64,000 nucleotides of DNA from contig DASRDU010000159.1 in assembly GCA_035652435.1 (NCBI GenBank), forward strand, positions 18,618-82,617, in the 5' to 3' direction. The position numbers and the translations under genes were made by a program. Origin of the DNA: DASRDU01 sp035652435. Lineage in GTDB: Bacteria; Acidobacteriota; Blastocatellia; RBC074. Below the pieces are notes generated by a model. It saw only the letters and a list, made by a program, of their open reading frames with translations, was not told the DNA's origin and ran no database searches. Below are positions 26,201 through 37,097 of the stretch, piece after piece; the first letter of the stretch is position 1; each line of letters opens with the position of its first letter.

Positions 26201-26457
26201 ATTCCGGCTGCGCGAATGCCGCGCTCGGTTTCCACCTCACCGGCCACCAGCTCGAGGCCACGGTCACGGACGACGGTCAGGGCTTTGACATTTCGCCCGC
26301 GGAAGATTCATCAGCCAACGGACACGGTCGCAGCCGCGGCGGCAACGGCCTCAGGAATATGAAAGCCCGTGCGGCTGAACTCGGCGGCGAGGTGCGAATT
26401 GACTCTGCGCCGGGGCGCGGCACGCGCTTCACGCTGACCGTCCCGCTCAGAAAGTGA
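23287..26457 (+). CDS. Propeller-sensing histidine kinase (orphan)
   Basis: This 1056-residue sensor has an N-terminal hydrophobic segment (about 13-33) and then about 700 residues of two-component propeller repeats, seen as recurring GLWIGT, DRAGFLWAGS and REGRIWIGHH units. A Y_Y_Y-type beta domain (about 715-805, RYQYKFEGKDRDW) and one membrane helix (about 812-835, WWFLALAVLLAGAAVYF) follow. The HisKA_3 dimerisation domain has its His in TDLHDDIGASLSRMA near residue 855. The HATPase domain carries DDGQGFDIS and GNGLRNMKARA. It is a NarX/LytS-like class that normally phosphorylates a LuxR-type regulator. None is adjacent and there is no receiver domain, so the partner lies elsewhere. Such sensors often detect glycans (family knowledge). 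Confidence 0.93.
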   Translation: MRKCLPDNFTGFLRLILLPALILTALVISPAEQLPLKTWTIANGLAHDYVQRIVQDSRGFLWFCTSDGLSRFDGERFVTYGVRDGLAFGYVNDLLESDGVYWVATNGGGVCRFTPSVASSGGAQGNSPRLFVTYPVGDSQPTSRINALYADRAGFLWAGSDGGLFRLDLSRAGGKFERVGMHIPGLDDSVIEAREFARDDDGSLWIGTSAGLVRRLPDGRFIHYQVRPSQAPDYVWALLKDREGRIWIGHHMGLMVFKPEPASQVSATTISLEQRALANNRQNDRLRLPTALGEARWYTTADGLTDQRVRALYERADGRVWLGTRTGGLAEFDGERFHNYTTAQGLSRRITTLAEDRAGNLWVGTQTGGAMKVARSGFTTWREADGLGSAEILLLFLDRAGDLIVVSSDWYIHRFDGHAFTAIRPNLPDRIIKASSGRWVVQDHLGEWWLASGEGLYRFPSVQKFEDLARVRPKALYTTREGLADNDISRLYEDSRGDLWIGSYNPPVTLARWERATGKFYRYGEADGMPHLNWVNAFAEDSAGNVWLGMHNGGLVRCRNGRFDYFGAAEGIPGGIVQGLYCDRQGRLWVATNGKGAARIDDPAADIPHVVGYTTADDMASDNLNCFAEDKWGRLYLGTSRGVDRLDLPANRSRHFTTSDGLTKSEVMVALYDNHDALWFGTREGLSRFIPEQGDPPEPPPPVVISGLRVAGQPQPIAELGQAEVLGLEVGANQSQIQIDFFGLGFSTGVPLRYQYKFEGKDRDWSAPAEQRTVTASLSPGGYRFLVRAVNADGQVSPTPAIISFRILPPLWQRWWFLALAVLLAGAAVYFGHRYHIARVVEIERVRTRIATDLHDDIGASLSRMAILSEVVKQQNGANQEQSVRMLTDIADSARGLVDSMSDIVWSIDPRRDDLKHVITRARQFAADVFETQGIAWDFTAPPEIEKIKLGPDQRRHLFLILKEAVNNVARHSGCANAALGFHLTGHQLEATVTDDGQGFDISPAEDSSANGHGRSRGGNGLRNMKARAAELGGEVRIDSAPGRGTRFTLTVPLRK

Positions 26458-26544
26458 TGTACGCAAGCGAACAGACACAGCCCTGCCCGCCCGTTAAGAT
26501 TCCTCCTTAAGGATTACTTTGTTTTTACAAAAAGGAGAGATGTG

Positions 26545-26904
26545 ATGGCGCTGGAGATTGAGAAATACCGGCAACAGTTGCTGGAAGAGCGGGGCCGGCT
26601 CGAACGGGACACAGCCGGCAGAACCGAGCTGCCCGGGACCGACACCGGCGATGTGCTTGATTCCGGTGACCGCTCCGTCCAGGAACACACGATGGATCTT
26701 GAGGGGCGGGTGATGAACATGAAGAGCGACCGGCTGCAGCACGTCAATGCCGCGCTCCAGCGGATTGATCAGGGCAACTACGGCATCTGCATCAAGTGTG
26801 GTAAGGAGATTCCCCGGAAGCGGCTGGACGCTGAGCCCACGGCCCTGACCTGTCTGGACTGTCTCTCCGCGCAGGAACAAAATTTTACCGCTCCTACCAT
26901 GTAA
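26545..26904 (+). CDS. DksA/TraR-type zinc-finger protein
   Basis: The protein has 119 residues from the ATG at 26545, behind AAAGGAGA; a GTG one codon earlier is also possible. The coiled coil (about 3-75) includes DRSVQEHTMDLEGRV. A C4 zinc finger follows, CIKCGKEIPRKRL ... CLDCLSAQ. DksA-family proteins enter the RNA polymerase secondary channel and adjust transcription with ppGpp. The coiled-coil tip here has no clear DxxDxA, so this may be a DksA paralogue rather than the main DksA. Confidence 0.88.
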   Translation: MALEIEKYRQQLLEERGRLERDTAGRTELPGTDTGDVLDSGDRSVQEHTMDLEGRVMNMKSDRLQHVNAALQRIDQGNYGICIKCGKEIPRKRLDAEPTALTCLDCLSAQEQNFTAPTM

Positions 26905-27039
26905 TTACAGACAGTTGGTGCGGCTGACCCTTCCCCCACAGTTTTCCATTCCTGTAAAGCTTCGCCGTTGATCAGGAGCGGATCGGAGCGCTGTCACGGC
27001 CCGCCCGCAATGATCGCCTGAAGGAAGAGAGGCCGCAAA

Positions 27040-29940
<2,901 letters not shown>

Positions 29941-29978
29941 AGCTGTCAGGTGTTGCGGTCGGGTCATGGCTCTGCGAA

Positions 29979-30191
29979 ATGCCCGACTACCTGACCACGC
30001 CGCTCTTCGCCTTCATCAGCATCCTGCGGAGCAACGGCGCCGAGGAGTTGAAAGACATCGCCGCGCTCAAGTCGAAAATGCCGGCCCGGATCAGACAGGC
30101 CGACCGCCAGCATGTGGTCGGCTCCTGCCATGGTTTTCTCAGTCCCGGGGCGGAGAGTCTGGAAGAGATGATGAACGGCCGGAACAAGTGA
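29979..30191 (+). CDS. Small hypothetical protein downstream of aconitase
   Basis: A 70-residue frame starts 38 bases after the aconitase stop, with strongly GC-rich third positions (for example GAEELKDIAALKSKMPARI), which favours real coding. There is no clear ribosome site, motif or membrane segment. It could be a minor gene or the remnant of one. I do not recognise a family. Confidence 0.35.
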   Translation: MPDYLTTPLFAFISILRSNGAEELKDIAALKSKMPARIRQADRQHVVGSCHGFLSPGAESLEEMMNGRNK

Positions 30192-30649
30192 GACTGATTG
30201 AGACACTCTCCGGCCTTGGCGTAAAACTCTGTTCATTACTGAAATGGCCTTCCCTCCGGGTACGCCAATTGCACCCCACCACAGAAATCTGACAGATACG
30301 AAACGTGATCAGATCAGAAGGCTTGAACATGGCCGCATCGCAAATGGCGACTGCCGCAGAAGCAGGCGCGGCTGGACAGTGCTGATATTCAGGGTAAGTA
30401 AAGCCATTTCAGGAAAACGGCAGACGTCATCAGGGCGGCCCCGGTAATTTCAGGCTGACGCGGGAGATCCCAAGGTGAGAGACAGCAGTCAGATTCCGCC
30501 CGTCACTGTCTGCACATAATTATGTACGCTCTGATACAGAGCAGTATGGCGGCGATACACCCGCTCACCCGGCGGACAGTCTTTCAGCGGTACATCGTGC
30601 GCGGGTCAAACGCGAAATTGCCCGCCAGAGAGGATTCCAGAGGTTCCTG
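30192..30649. other. Intergenic region upstream of a Crp/Fnr gene
   Basis: There is no convincing gene in these 458 bases. Two short dyads lie about 110-135 bases before the regulator start: the 12-base palindrome ACATAATTATGT at 30514-30525 and GCTCTG-N3-CAGAGC at 30528-30542. They are the most AT-rich and symmetric sites in the region and may be promoter or operator elements. Confidence 0.45.
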
Positions 30650-31468
30650 ATGAATGTAAATGGAAAAGCCGCAACACCGGTCAGCAATCGTCTTCTGACG
30701 GGATCGTTATTGTCCGACCCGGAACATCTCCACGGCGGGCTCGAACCGGTCACGCTCGAACCCGGCGAGGTGCTGTGCCATTCGGGCGAGGAAATTCATT
30801 ATGTGTACTTCCCGAACAACGGCCTGATTTCGCTCGTCGCGACAATGATGGACGGCACGACGGTGGAAACGGGAATTGTGGGCAGGGAAGGCATGATCGG
30901 CGTGCCGGTGCTATTGGGGGCAGGCAGCGCGCCCTACCGGGCCATCGTCCAGGTGGCCGGGAGCGCGTGGCGGATGCGGACCGAAGCGTTCAGGAATGAG
31001 TTGCACCACAACCCCGCGTTTCACAGCCGCCTGCTGCTTTACACCGAGGCGCTGATGATTCAGATGTCGCAGATGGCGGCGTGCAACTGCCTGCACTCGG
31101 TCGAAGAGCGGTTGTGTTCGCTGCTGCTGATGGTTCACGACCGCACGGACGGCGGCCAGTTCTGTCTGACTCACGAGGCCATCGCGGACATGCTCGGGAC
31201 GCGCCGCGCCGGGGTGACGGTCGCGGCGGGCAAACTGCGACAGGCCGGGGTGATCAGCTACGTGCGGGGCCACATCCACATCCTCGACCGTTACAGCCTC
31301 GAAACCGAGGCCTGCGAGTGTTACCACACGGTCAGGGCCGAATTCAGCCGCCTGCTCGAAGCCGAACCGCCGCGCGAATTTTCCCCCCTCCATCAGGCGA
31401 TTCAGTGGAACGGTTCGGGCGTGAGCGCGGGGCTGAACCAGGGCCGCGAGTCAATCAGGGTGACGTGA
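30650..31468 (+). CDS. Crp/Fnr family transcription regulator
   Basis: The protein has 272 residues. The cNMP-binding-like beta barrel (about 25-135) has EPGEVLCHSGEEIHYVYFPN and VGREGMIGVPVLLG. A dimerisation helix follows (LLLYTEALMIQMSQMAACNC). The winged helix-turn-helix (about 180-235) has LTHEAIADMLGTRRAGVTV as recognition part. The barrel lacks the standard cAMP-contact FGE(x)AL...RAA pattern, so the ligand is unknown. Its last 67 bases overlap the end of a convergent nucleotidyltransferase gene. Confidence 0.92.
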   Translation: MNVNGKAATPVSNRLLTGSLLSDPEHLHGGLEPVTLEPGEVLCHSGEEIHYVYFPNNGLISLVATMMDGTTVETGIVGREGMIGVPVLLGAGSAPYRAIVQVAGSAWRMRTEAFRNELHHNPAFHSRLLLYTEALMIQMSQMAACNCLHSVEERLCSLLLMVHDRTDGGQFCLTHEAIADMLGTRRAGVTVAAGKLRQAGVISYVRGHIHILDRYSLETEACECYHTVRAEFSRLLEAEPPREFSPLHQAIQWNGSGVSAGLNQGRESIRVT

Positions 31469-32184
31469 CCCAGGTTAACTTCGGGAGTCGCCGCTGATGG
31501 CGGCTCGGGCAACCCCAGGCGCTCCCACAGCCACGACGGCAGCGACTGCGCGCGGCCCGGACACATCCACGCGAAGACCGACAGCGCGCCCCGCAGCAAC
31601 GGCGCGTCTTCCCCGAGCCGCCGGAGCAGGTGCCGCCAGTCAAAACTTTCGCCGGTCGCATAGATCAGATTCAGCACGTCCGGCCAGTCGCACCGCTCGC
31701 GCTGGATCACATAGAGCTTCGTCCAGAGCAGTTCTTCCGGGGGCAGCAGCCGCAGCCATTCGCCGCCGACTTCAACTTCCGGCCCTCGCGTGAGCCACGC
31801 CGCGTCCACCCGCGCGATGTGGTTCGCCATCTCCCAGATTATGTCAACGATGGTGCCGTTGAGGTAACCGCGATAAATCCAGCCGCGGTCATACGGCAAC
31901 TGGTCGTAATAATCGCCGAGCCCGATCTCTGTCAGCACCCCGATCATTGCCTCACGGTCAGAGGGCACAACATACAGATCGAGATCCTTCGTGTTGCGCG
32001 TGAGCCCCGTGTAAGCGTTCACCGCAAACCCGCCGCCCAGGGCGAAGTTGAGCCCCCGGGCGCGCGCCTCGTGAATCACGCGCCGGTAGATCACCCCCTG
32101 ATCATCCTCAAAGAGCGCGCCGAGCGCGGCCAGATCACGCGGTAACCAGCTGTCTCTCTGTCTGGTAATTTCCTGCACCATCAT
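31402..32184 (-). CDS. Nucleotidyltransferase-fold protein
   Basis: The protein has about 260 residues from the paired ATGs at 32184 and 32181, behind GGAAGGA. The polymerase-beta-like core shows ALGGGFAVNAYTGLTRNTKDLDLYVV, where the GG and DLDLY residues form the nucleotide and metal site. A later part contains PPEELLWTKLYVIQRERCDW, as in family members annotated as putative nucleotidyltransferases acting on antibiotics or RNA. It overlaps the upstream phosphoesterase stop by about 50 bases and the convergent Crp gene by 67 bases. The substrate is unknown. Confidence 0.85.
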   Translation of the reverse strand: MMVQEITRQRDSWLPRDLAALGALFEDDQGVIYRRVIHEARARGLNFALGGGFAVNAYTGLTRNTKDLDLYVVPSDREAMIGVLTEIGLGDYYDQLPYDRGWIYRGYLNGTIVDIIWEMANHIARVDAAWLTRGPEVEVGGEWLRLLPPEELLWTKLYVIQRERCDWPDVLNLIYATGESFDWRHLLRRLGEDAPLLRGALSVFAWMCPGRAQSLPSWLWERLGLPEPPSAATPEVNLGHVTLIDSRPWFSPALTPEPFH

Positions 32185-32923
32185 TGTGTCCTTCCCGATG
32201 ACCGTTCTCCGCGACGCCAAGGTTATAGATCGTGTAAGGGCGTTTGAGCAGCGGCATAGCCACATTCCTGACCGGGATGCCGCGCGCCGTGATGCCCTTT
32301 TCGGTCCCGTGATGCGAGTGGCCATGTATGACCAGATCGGCCCCGGCCCGGTCGAGCGCTTCCGCGAGCAGGTAGCTGCCCATGAACGGGTAAATCTCCA
32401 GCCGCTCGCCCTGGAGGGTGTCCTTGATCGGTGCATAGTGCAGCAGCGCGATACGGTAATCAGTTTCGAGCGCGCGCAGGTTCTCTTCCAGCCTGGCGGC
32501 CATCCGCTCGGTCACGTGCATGAATTCCTTCATCTCCGGCTCGCCGAACGCGTGGCCGCACGCCCCCGCAAAGCCGCCGCCGAACCCTTTCGTCCCGGCG
32601 ATGCCGAGCGTTTTGCCGTTGATCGAGAGCGTGGTGGTTTCGCCTTCAAGGACGGTCGCCCTCGCCTGTTCGAGCGCGCGGCGCACTGTGTCAGGCTCGC
32701 CCGCGTGGTAATCGTGATTGCCCAGCACGGCGACCATCGGGATGTCTATCCCTTCCAGTTCGTGCGTGAGCGCCGCCGCCTGTTGCGCGTTGCCGAGATT
32801 CGTCAGGTCGCCGCCGAGCAGCAGCACGTCGGCCACCTCGTGGAGCTGCTGCCAGTGCGGGCGCAGCCGGCCGCTGCTGTCTTCCGCCACGTGCGTATCC
32901 GCGATAGCTGCGATTCTAAGCAT
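32135..32923 (-). CDS. Calcineurin-like metallophosphoesterase
   Basis: The 262 residues carry the complete metal site: IADTHV near residue 8, LLGGDLT near 36, VLGNHDYH near 67, ALLHYAP near 160 and IHGHSHHG near 199. The family cleaves phosphoesters such as cyclic nucleotides or nucleoside di- and triphosphates with two metal ions. Substrate not predictable. The start overlaps the BON gene stop by eight bases and its end overlaps the nucleotidyltransferase start, giving a three-gene coupled operon. Confidence 0.92.
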   Translation of the reverse strand: MLRIAAIADTHVAEDSSGRLRPHWQQLHEVADVLLLGGDLTNLGNAQQAAALTHELEGIDIPMVAVLGNHDYHAGEPDTVRRALEQARATVLEGETTTLSINGKTLGIAGTKGFGGGFAGACGHAFGEPEMKEFMHVTERMAARLEENLRALETDYRIALLHYAPIKDTLQGERLEIYPFMGSYLLAEALDRAGADLVIHGHSHHGTEKGITARGIPVRNVAMPLLKRPYTIYNLGVAENGHREGHNDGAGNYQTERQLVTA

Positions 32924-33170
32924 GGATCATCTCCGATTGAGCCTTCTGATTCAGCTCATAGACCGTCAGCTCGTTGCTGATTTCAATGTCAGGCACGATC
33001 TCTGCAATCACCTGCTCGACCGCGGCACGTCGCTCCTCGGTCGGGATCTCGCCGGTCAGGTGAAGCCTGCCGCCGCAGATGATGATTTTGAGGTCCATCA
33101 CGTTCACGCGCGGGTCAGTCGCCAGCGCATCCTGAAGTTTGCCGATCAGGTACTGATATTCCGCGTTCAT
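32916..33170 (-). CDS. BON-domain protein
   Basis: The protein has 84 residues from the ATG at 33170, which follows GGAGG by four bases; the longer in-frame reading to 33293 is not supported. It is a BON-like alpha/beta fold: KLQDALATDPRVNVMDLKIIICGGRLHLTGEI with the central Gly, then AVEQVIAEIVPDIEISNEL. No signal peptide is present, unlike OsmY-type BON proteins, so it acts in the cytoplasm. It leads the BON, phosphoesterase and nucleotidyltransferase operon. Confidence 0.85.
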   Translation of the reverse strand: MNAEYQYLIGKLQDALATDPRVNVMDLKIIICGGRLHLTGEIPTEERRAAVEQVIAEIVPDIEISNELTVYELNQKAQSEMIHA

Positions 33171-33443
33171 TTCACCTCCAGTCCGGGCGGGCCGATGCCA
33201 CGCGCGCGTGAGCGATCGGTAAATCAGCAGCGTGTAACTGAAATCCCTGTTCGCCAGAGGGACTCGCAGACACTGGCCCGGATCGTTTTTCAACTAATGT
33301 TCACGACCGTACTAAACAAGCAAGCGTCATTCCAGCCCCGGGCGAGGGTGAGAAAATACTTGTGTCTCTGACCGTACAGACTGTCCGCGGAAGCCGTGTG
33401 TTAAGGTTACTGATTGCCGCCCGTGTCTTCCGGAGTGAATGCA

Positions 33444-33977
33444 ATGGCACAACCATCGAACAATTACCGCGCCCCGGCCCTTGATCTGACGAGGAACAAC
33501 GTTGAAGCCATCGCCCGGCTCGAAGAGGAGGCCCTGCATGGGCGTTCGCTCGGCGAGCGGATCAGCGGGGCCATCATCGGGTTCATCGGAACGACGACGG
33601 TCGTCATCGTTCACCTGATCGTGTTTGCGGCCTGGGTTCTCGTCAATCTGAATCTGGTGCCAGGCGTCGCCCCATTCGACCCGTTCCCATTCGGCATCCT
33701 GGCGCTGATCGTTTCGGGCGAATGCGTCCTGCTCGCGATCTTCATTCTGATCAACCAGAATTACATGACGCGACAGGCCGACCGCCGCGCCCACCTCGAT
33801 CTGCAGATCAGCCTGCTGGCCGAGCAGGAACTGACGATGATTCTTCGCATGCAGCAGAGCCTCTGCCATCACTTCGGTCTGGACGTGGAGCATGTCCGGG
33901 AAGAAGTTCAGCAGCTGACCCGGAAGACTGATGTCCAGCAGCTGGTGAACGAACTGGAGGATAAATTGCCGGGGTGA
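33444..33977 (+). CDS. DUF1003 membrane protein (first copy)
   Basis: The protein has 177 residues from the ATG at 33444, behind GGAG; an upstream TTG is less likely. Two membrane helices are present (about 45-70, GAIIGFIGTTTVVIVHLIVF; and 83-108, LALIVSGECVLLAIFILINQN). The DUF1003 signature follows (TRQADRRAHLDLQISLLAEQE). A C-terminal coiled part (about 140-177) is predicted in the cytoplasm. A second DUF1003 gene lies at 56799-57506. Function unknown; often near stress and ion-transport genes. Confidence 0.88.
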   Translation: MAQPSNNYRAPALDLTRNNVEAIARLEEEALHGRSLGERISGAIIGFIGTTTVVIVHLIVFAAWVLVNLNLVPGVAPFDPFPFGILALIVSGECVLLAIFILINQNYMTRQADRRAHLDLQISLLAEQELTMILRMQQSLCHHFGLDVEHVREEVQQLTRKTDVQQLVNELEDKLPG

Positions 33978-34013
33978 GACCGGCGATTGCGGGCTGACGA
34001 AAGGTGACGCACC

Positions 34014-34736
34014 TCAGTTGGGATTGAGGAGGGTGTCAATCTCTTTCCTGAGGACCTGATAGCATTCACAGGAAGCCTTTTCCAGCCCCTTGCGGTTGAT
34101 GATCGTGATCGTCCCGCGTCTGGATCGAATAAGCCCGGCGTCCCGCAGGGCTCCGACCACGATACTGACTCTCGGGCGGCCCGCGCCGATCATCGCTGCC
34201 AGAATCTCTCTGGTCATCGGAATCTGATCAGACTGGATGCGGTCATGCGTCACCAGCAGCCAGCGGCTCAAGCGCTGCTCGACCGTATGAAAGCGGTTGC
34301 AGATGGCCGTCTGCGCCAGCTGCACCATCGCTGTATGGGCGTAACGGAGCAGCTGGTTTTGCAGCGAGGGCGCTTTGCTGCACAGGTTCTTCATCACCTC
34401 AGCCTTCACCCTCAGCGCCGTGCCCGCGATCTGGACCTGAATGAGATATGGCGCGATGTTCTGCCCGAGCAGCAACGTGACTCCGGCCATTGCTTCATTG
34501 CCGCAAATGCCGGCCTCAACCAGATCCCCTTCGCGCGAGGACACGACCCTTGAGAGCAGCGCCGTCACCGGGAAGTACGCATAATCAATCGTCTGCCGCG
34601 CGGCGTATATGAGCTGGCCCTGTCTGAGTTCGACGGACTCAAGGTGGGGGAGCAGGACCCTGCTGAATTCATTTTCAGGCAGTATGGCCAGAAGACGGTT
34701 ACCAATGGGAAGTTTTTTATCAGTTTCATTCACCAT
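34014..34736 (-). CDS. Crp/Fnr family transcription regulator (second copy)
   Basis: The protein has 240 residues from the ATG at 34736, with GAGG just upstream; a longer start at 34778 is poorer. The barrel (about 15-125) contains ELRQGQLIYAARQTIDYAYF and GNEAMAGVTLLLG. The dimer helix has LLRYAHTAMVQLAQTAICN. The winged helix-turn-helix (about 165-215) has MTREILAAMIGAGRPRVSIV. It is the same subclass as the regulator at 30650 but clearly a different protein. A 22-base dyad in its own upstream region fits a site for a Crp-type dimer, so autoregulation is possible. Confidence 0.9.
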   Translation of the reverse strand: MVNETDKKLPIGNRLLAILPENEFSRVLLPHLESVELRQGQLIYAARQTIDYAYFPVTALLSRVVSSREGDLVEAGICGNEAMAGVTLLLGQNIAPYLIQVQIAGTALRVKAEVMKNLCSKAPSLQNQLLRYAHTAMVQLAQTAICNRFHTVEQRLSRWLLVTHDRIQSDQIPMTREILAAMIGAGRPRVSIVVGALRDAGLIRSRRGTITIINRKGLEKASCECYQVLRKEIDTLLNPN

Positions 34737-35038
34737 GCATCCTCTCAATACATCCCACGAAACAGATAAACAGGGCAAAATCTAATTCCCTGATTTCTAA
34801 TCGTCTGTTCCCCAGAGAACAGACACGCAAGGGACTCATATTTTAGAGTATGGCCTGCGTTTCCCCTCATTGGTTTCAAGCCTCGGAGACACTACGACCC
34901 TGAGATCCCAGTTTCAGACGGGGGTCTTCAACCACTATCGAATCTACTGGTGGGCACGGCGCCCATTAGAGAAGATGCAAAAACGATACCTGGGATTTAC
35001 TAAATCAAAGAATGGGTCGGATGACAGGAGCTGACACG
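34737..35038. other. Divergent regulatory region
   Basis: It separates the second Crp/Fnr gene (minus) from a response-regulator gene (plus). Apart from the dyad at 34802-34823 it has an AT-rich segment (about 34780-34850) and no open frame with a ribosome site. Confidence 0.5.
34802..34823. promoter_or_regulatory. 22-base dyad, candidate Crp/Fnr-family operator
   Basis: Perfect eight-base arms, GTCTGTTC and GAACAGAC, are separated by six bases. The 22-base length and six-base spacer match the layout of Crp/Fnr-type sites, though the half-site bases differ from TGTGA and TTGAT. It lies 66 bases upstream of the Crp/Fnr start codon at 34736 and upstream of the divergent response regulator. Confidence 0.5.
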
Positions 35039-35485
35039 ATGATCTCTTCCCCCGCCGGACGTCTACTCTGCATTGATGATGATCCTGATCACTGTGAATT
35101 GCTCAGATATTATCTCAGCGGGCGGGACCTGATCACCGCCCGGACGGTAGCCGATGGGTTAAGGATGGCCCGGAACGAGCGGTTCGATTTATACCTGATG
35201 GATCTGAGGTTCAGCGACGGCAACGGGCTGGAACTGTGCCGCCAGATTCGCGGATTTGACCCGGACACTCCGATCATTTTCCTGTCGGGTGACGTCCGGG
35301 AACTCATGCGGGAAGCCGCTCTCGCCGCCGGGGGGCAGGTTTTTATGGGGAAGCCGATAGATTACGACCGTCTGGCCGAAACCGTCTCGGCTCTGATCAG
35401 AAGCCGGGCGGCCGGCGACAGTGAGATGATGCCCGCCAGAGTGAGCGGCGAAAAATGCAGGAATCAGGAGCCGCGCCTGACCTGA
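35039..35485 (+). CDS. Single-domain response regulator (second)
   Basis: The protein has 148 residues from the ATG at 35039, eight bases after AGGAG. The receiver domain includes LLCIDDDPDHCELLRYYL, the phospho-Asp in FDLYLMDLRFSDGNGLEL, the switch PIIFLSGDVREL, and the Lys in QVFMGKPIDYDRL. The C-terminal 25 residues are polar with no output domain. It is similar in layout to the regulator at 14960. Its shared region with the Crp/Fnr gene suggests joint control. Confidence 0.9.
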   Translation: MISSPAGRLLCIDDDPDHCELLRYYLSGRDLITARTVADGLRMARNERFDLYLMDLRFSDGNGLELCRQIRGFDPDTPIIFLSGDVRELMREAALAAGGQVFMGKPIDYDRLAETVSALIRSRAAGDSEMMPARVSGEKCRNQEPRLT

Positions 35486-35568
35486 TGACTCACCCCCCGC
35501 CGGTTCTTCCACGGTCGCCCTTCGGCTTCCGCCCGCAAACGATTCAACTCACTCCGGCCTGCATCCCT

Positions 35569-37086
35569 TCATTCAAAAACCTGACCGATGGGAACGATCT
35601 TCACCTCTTCCGTCCTGACTTTGATCTGGTAAGCTTCGATCACCTTGTCTTCGTCAGTAATCTCTTTCGGCTTGGGCGAAAGGTAGGTGACGGGCGACGG
35701 TTTGTTGCTGATGATCGCGTCGCGCAACGCGGCAGCATCCTTCGTCACCATCACGACGCGCAGGCGGTCAGTCGTGAGGTGTCGTTTGATCGCGCGGTTG
35801 ACGTCATCGGGCGTCAGCTTCGCCAGTTGCTCGCGCAGGTACGCCCCGAATTCGGGGGTGCCGTAATAACGGCTGTCGAGCGCGTAACCGAGCCGCTCAT
35901 CCTGCGTCTGCGTCAGAATATTGGCGTATTTAGTCAGGAACTCGCGCGTTGATTCAAACGCCTCCCGCGAGATTCCCTCGCGCACCAGCTTATCGTATTC
36001 ATAGAGTGCCGCGCGCAGGGCGAAGTGCGCGTTCTGCTGCTCGACCGGGCGAATCCAGATCTGGAAAATCTGCTGCTGCCGCGCGAGATTCGGGTCGGGC
36101 GCGAATCGGAACATCCCGCGCGGGAAGTATTCGATGTAAGCGTAATCGCCGTAATTGAGCCCGCGCGCCTCGCGCAGCCGCTGGTACAGATAACTGTTGC
36201 TCGAACGGTGCTGGCCGAAATAGGAGGCCACGAGCGCGAGCGCCGCCCAGTCCCTGTCGCCGCGCTTCACGTCAATCGGGAACCCGAGTGAAATCGCGGT
36301 CGAGCGCGTTTCACGCTGGATAATGTCAATGTGCGTGCCCGCGGCGAGCTTCGGCGCAGGCGGCGTCACATCTTCCTTCACCCCTTCGGGCAGCTTCGCG
36401 AAATCAGCCCTCACCTGCTGTGGGAATGATGCCGGGTAGCCGCCGGCGAGCCCGATCATCAGATTCGCCTGCGTGTAATGCCCGCGATAAAAATCGCGCA
36501 CATCATCGAGCGTGAGCTTTTCGAGCGCGCTCACCGTACCGAGATTGTGATGGCCGTAAGGGTGCCCGGCATAGATCACGTTGTAGAGGTATTCCTTGCC
36601 CAGTTCCTCGTCATTGCCGGCGCGCAGGCTGACTTTGAGATAATTGATCGCGTCGGCCCTGAGGCGCGTGAAATCATCGGCGCGGAAGCCGGGGTCGAGT
36701 AACATCTGACTGATCAGCGCGTAATACTTCTTCAGATTGTCCGCGTGCGTCGAGCCGGTGAAGACGGTCATCTCCTTGTCTGTTTGCCAGCCGAAGCTCG
36801 CGGCCATCGGGTACATCAGCTCGACGATCTGGTCATAGCTCAGCGCGCGCGTCCCGCCTTTGGCCAGCATTGCGGCCGTCAGCGCCGCCAAACCCTCTTT
36901 GCCCTTCGGGTCATCGGCCGCGCCCGTCCGGAACAGGATGCGGAATGAGACGAGTGGCGAGCGGTTCGGCTCAAGCACGCTGTCAATCTGATTCTTCATC
37001 GTTTTCTGCGGGCCGGCAAAGGCTGGCACGGCTGCCGCCAGCACGAAAGCTGACATGATTGCTGCAATAACTACTCTGCGAAACAT
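35569..37086 (-). CDS. M16 peptidase family protein, non-catalytic partner
   Basis: The protein has 505 residues from the ATG at 37086; GTG and TTG codons just before it are in frame, and an AAGGTGG site favours the ATG. A signal peptide is present (VVIAAIMSAFVLAAAVPAFA). It has the two M16 domains, but where active members have HxxEH this one reads DPKGKEGLAALTAAML, so it cannot bind zinc. The C-terminal half retains the Arg/Tyr region (YLYQRLREARGLNYGDYAY) that helps hold substrate. Such proteins pair with an active subunit, here encoded directly upstream with a gap of 11 bases. Predicted periplasmic. Confidence 0.9.
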   Translation of the reverse strand: MFRRVVIAAIMSAFVLAAAVPAFAGPQKTMKNQIDSVLEPNRSPLVSFRILFRTGAADDPKGKEGLAALTAAMLAKGGTRALSYDQIVELMYPMAASFGWQTDKEMTVFTGSTHADNLKKYYALISQMLLDPGFRADDFTRLRADAINYLKVSLRAGNDEELGKEYLYNVIYAGHPYGHHNLGTVSALEKLTLDDVRDFYRGHYTQANLMIGLAGGYPASFPQQVRADFAKLPEGVKEDVTPPAPKLAAGTHIDIIQRETRSTAISLGFPIDVKRGDRDWAALALVASYFGQHRSSNSYLYQRLREARGLNYGDYAYIEYFPRGMFRFAPDPNLARQQQIFQIWIRPVEQQNAHFALRAALYEYDKLVREGISREAFESTREFLTKYANILTQTQDERLGYALDSRYYGTPEFGAYLREQLAKLTPDDVNRAIKRHLTTDRLRVVMVTKDAAALRDAIISNKPSPVTYLSPKPKEITDEDKVIEAYQIKVRTEEVKIVPIGQVFE

Positions 37087-37097
37087 CAATACCACCT

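Noticed and set aside
33171..33293. N-terminal extension of the BON protein
   Set aside because: A strong GGAGG stands directly before the internal ATG at 33170 and the extension has no BON character.
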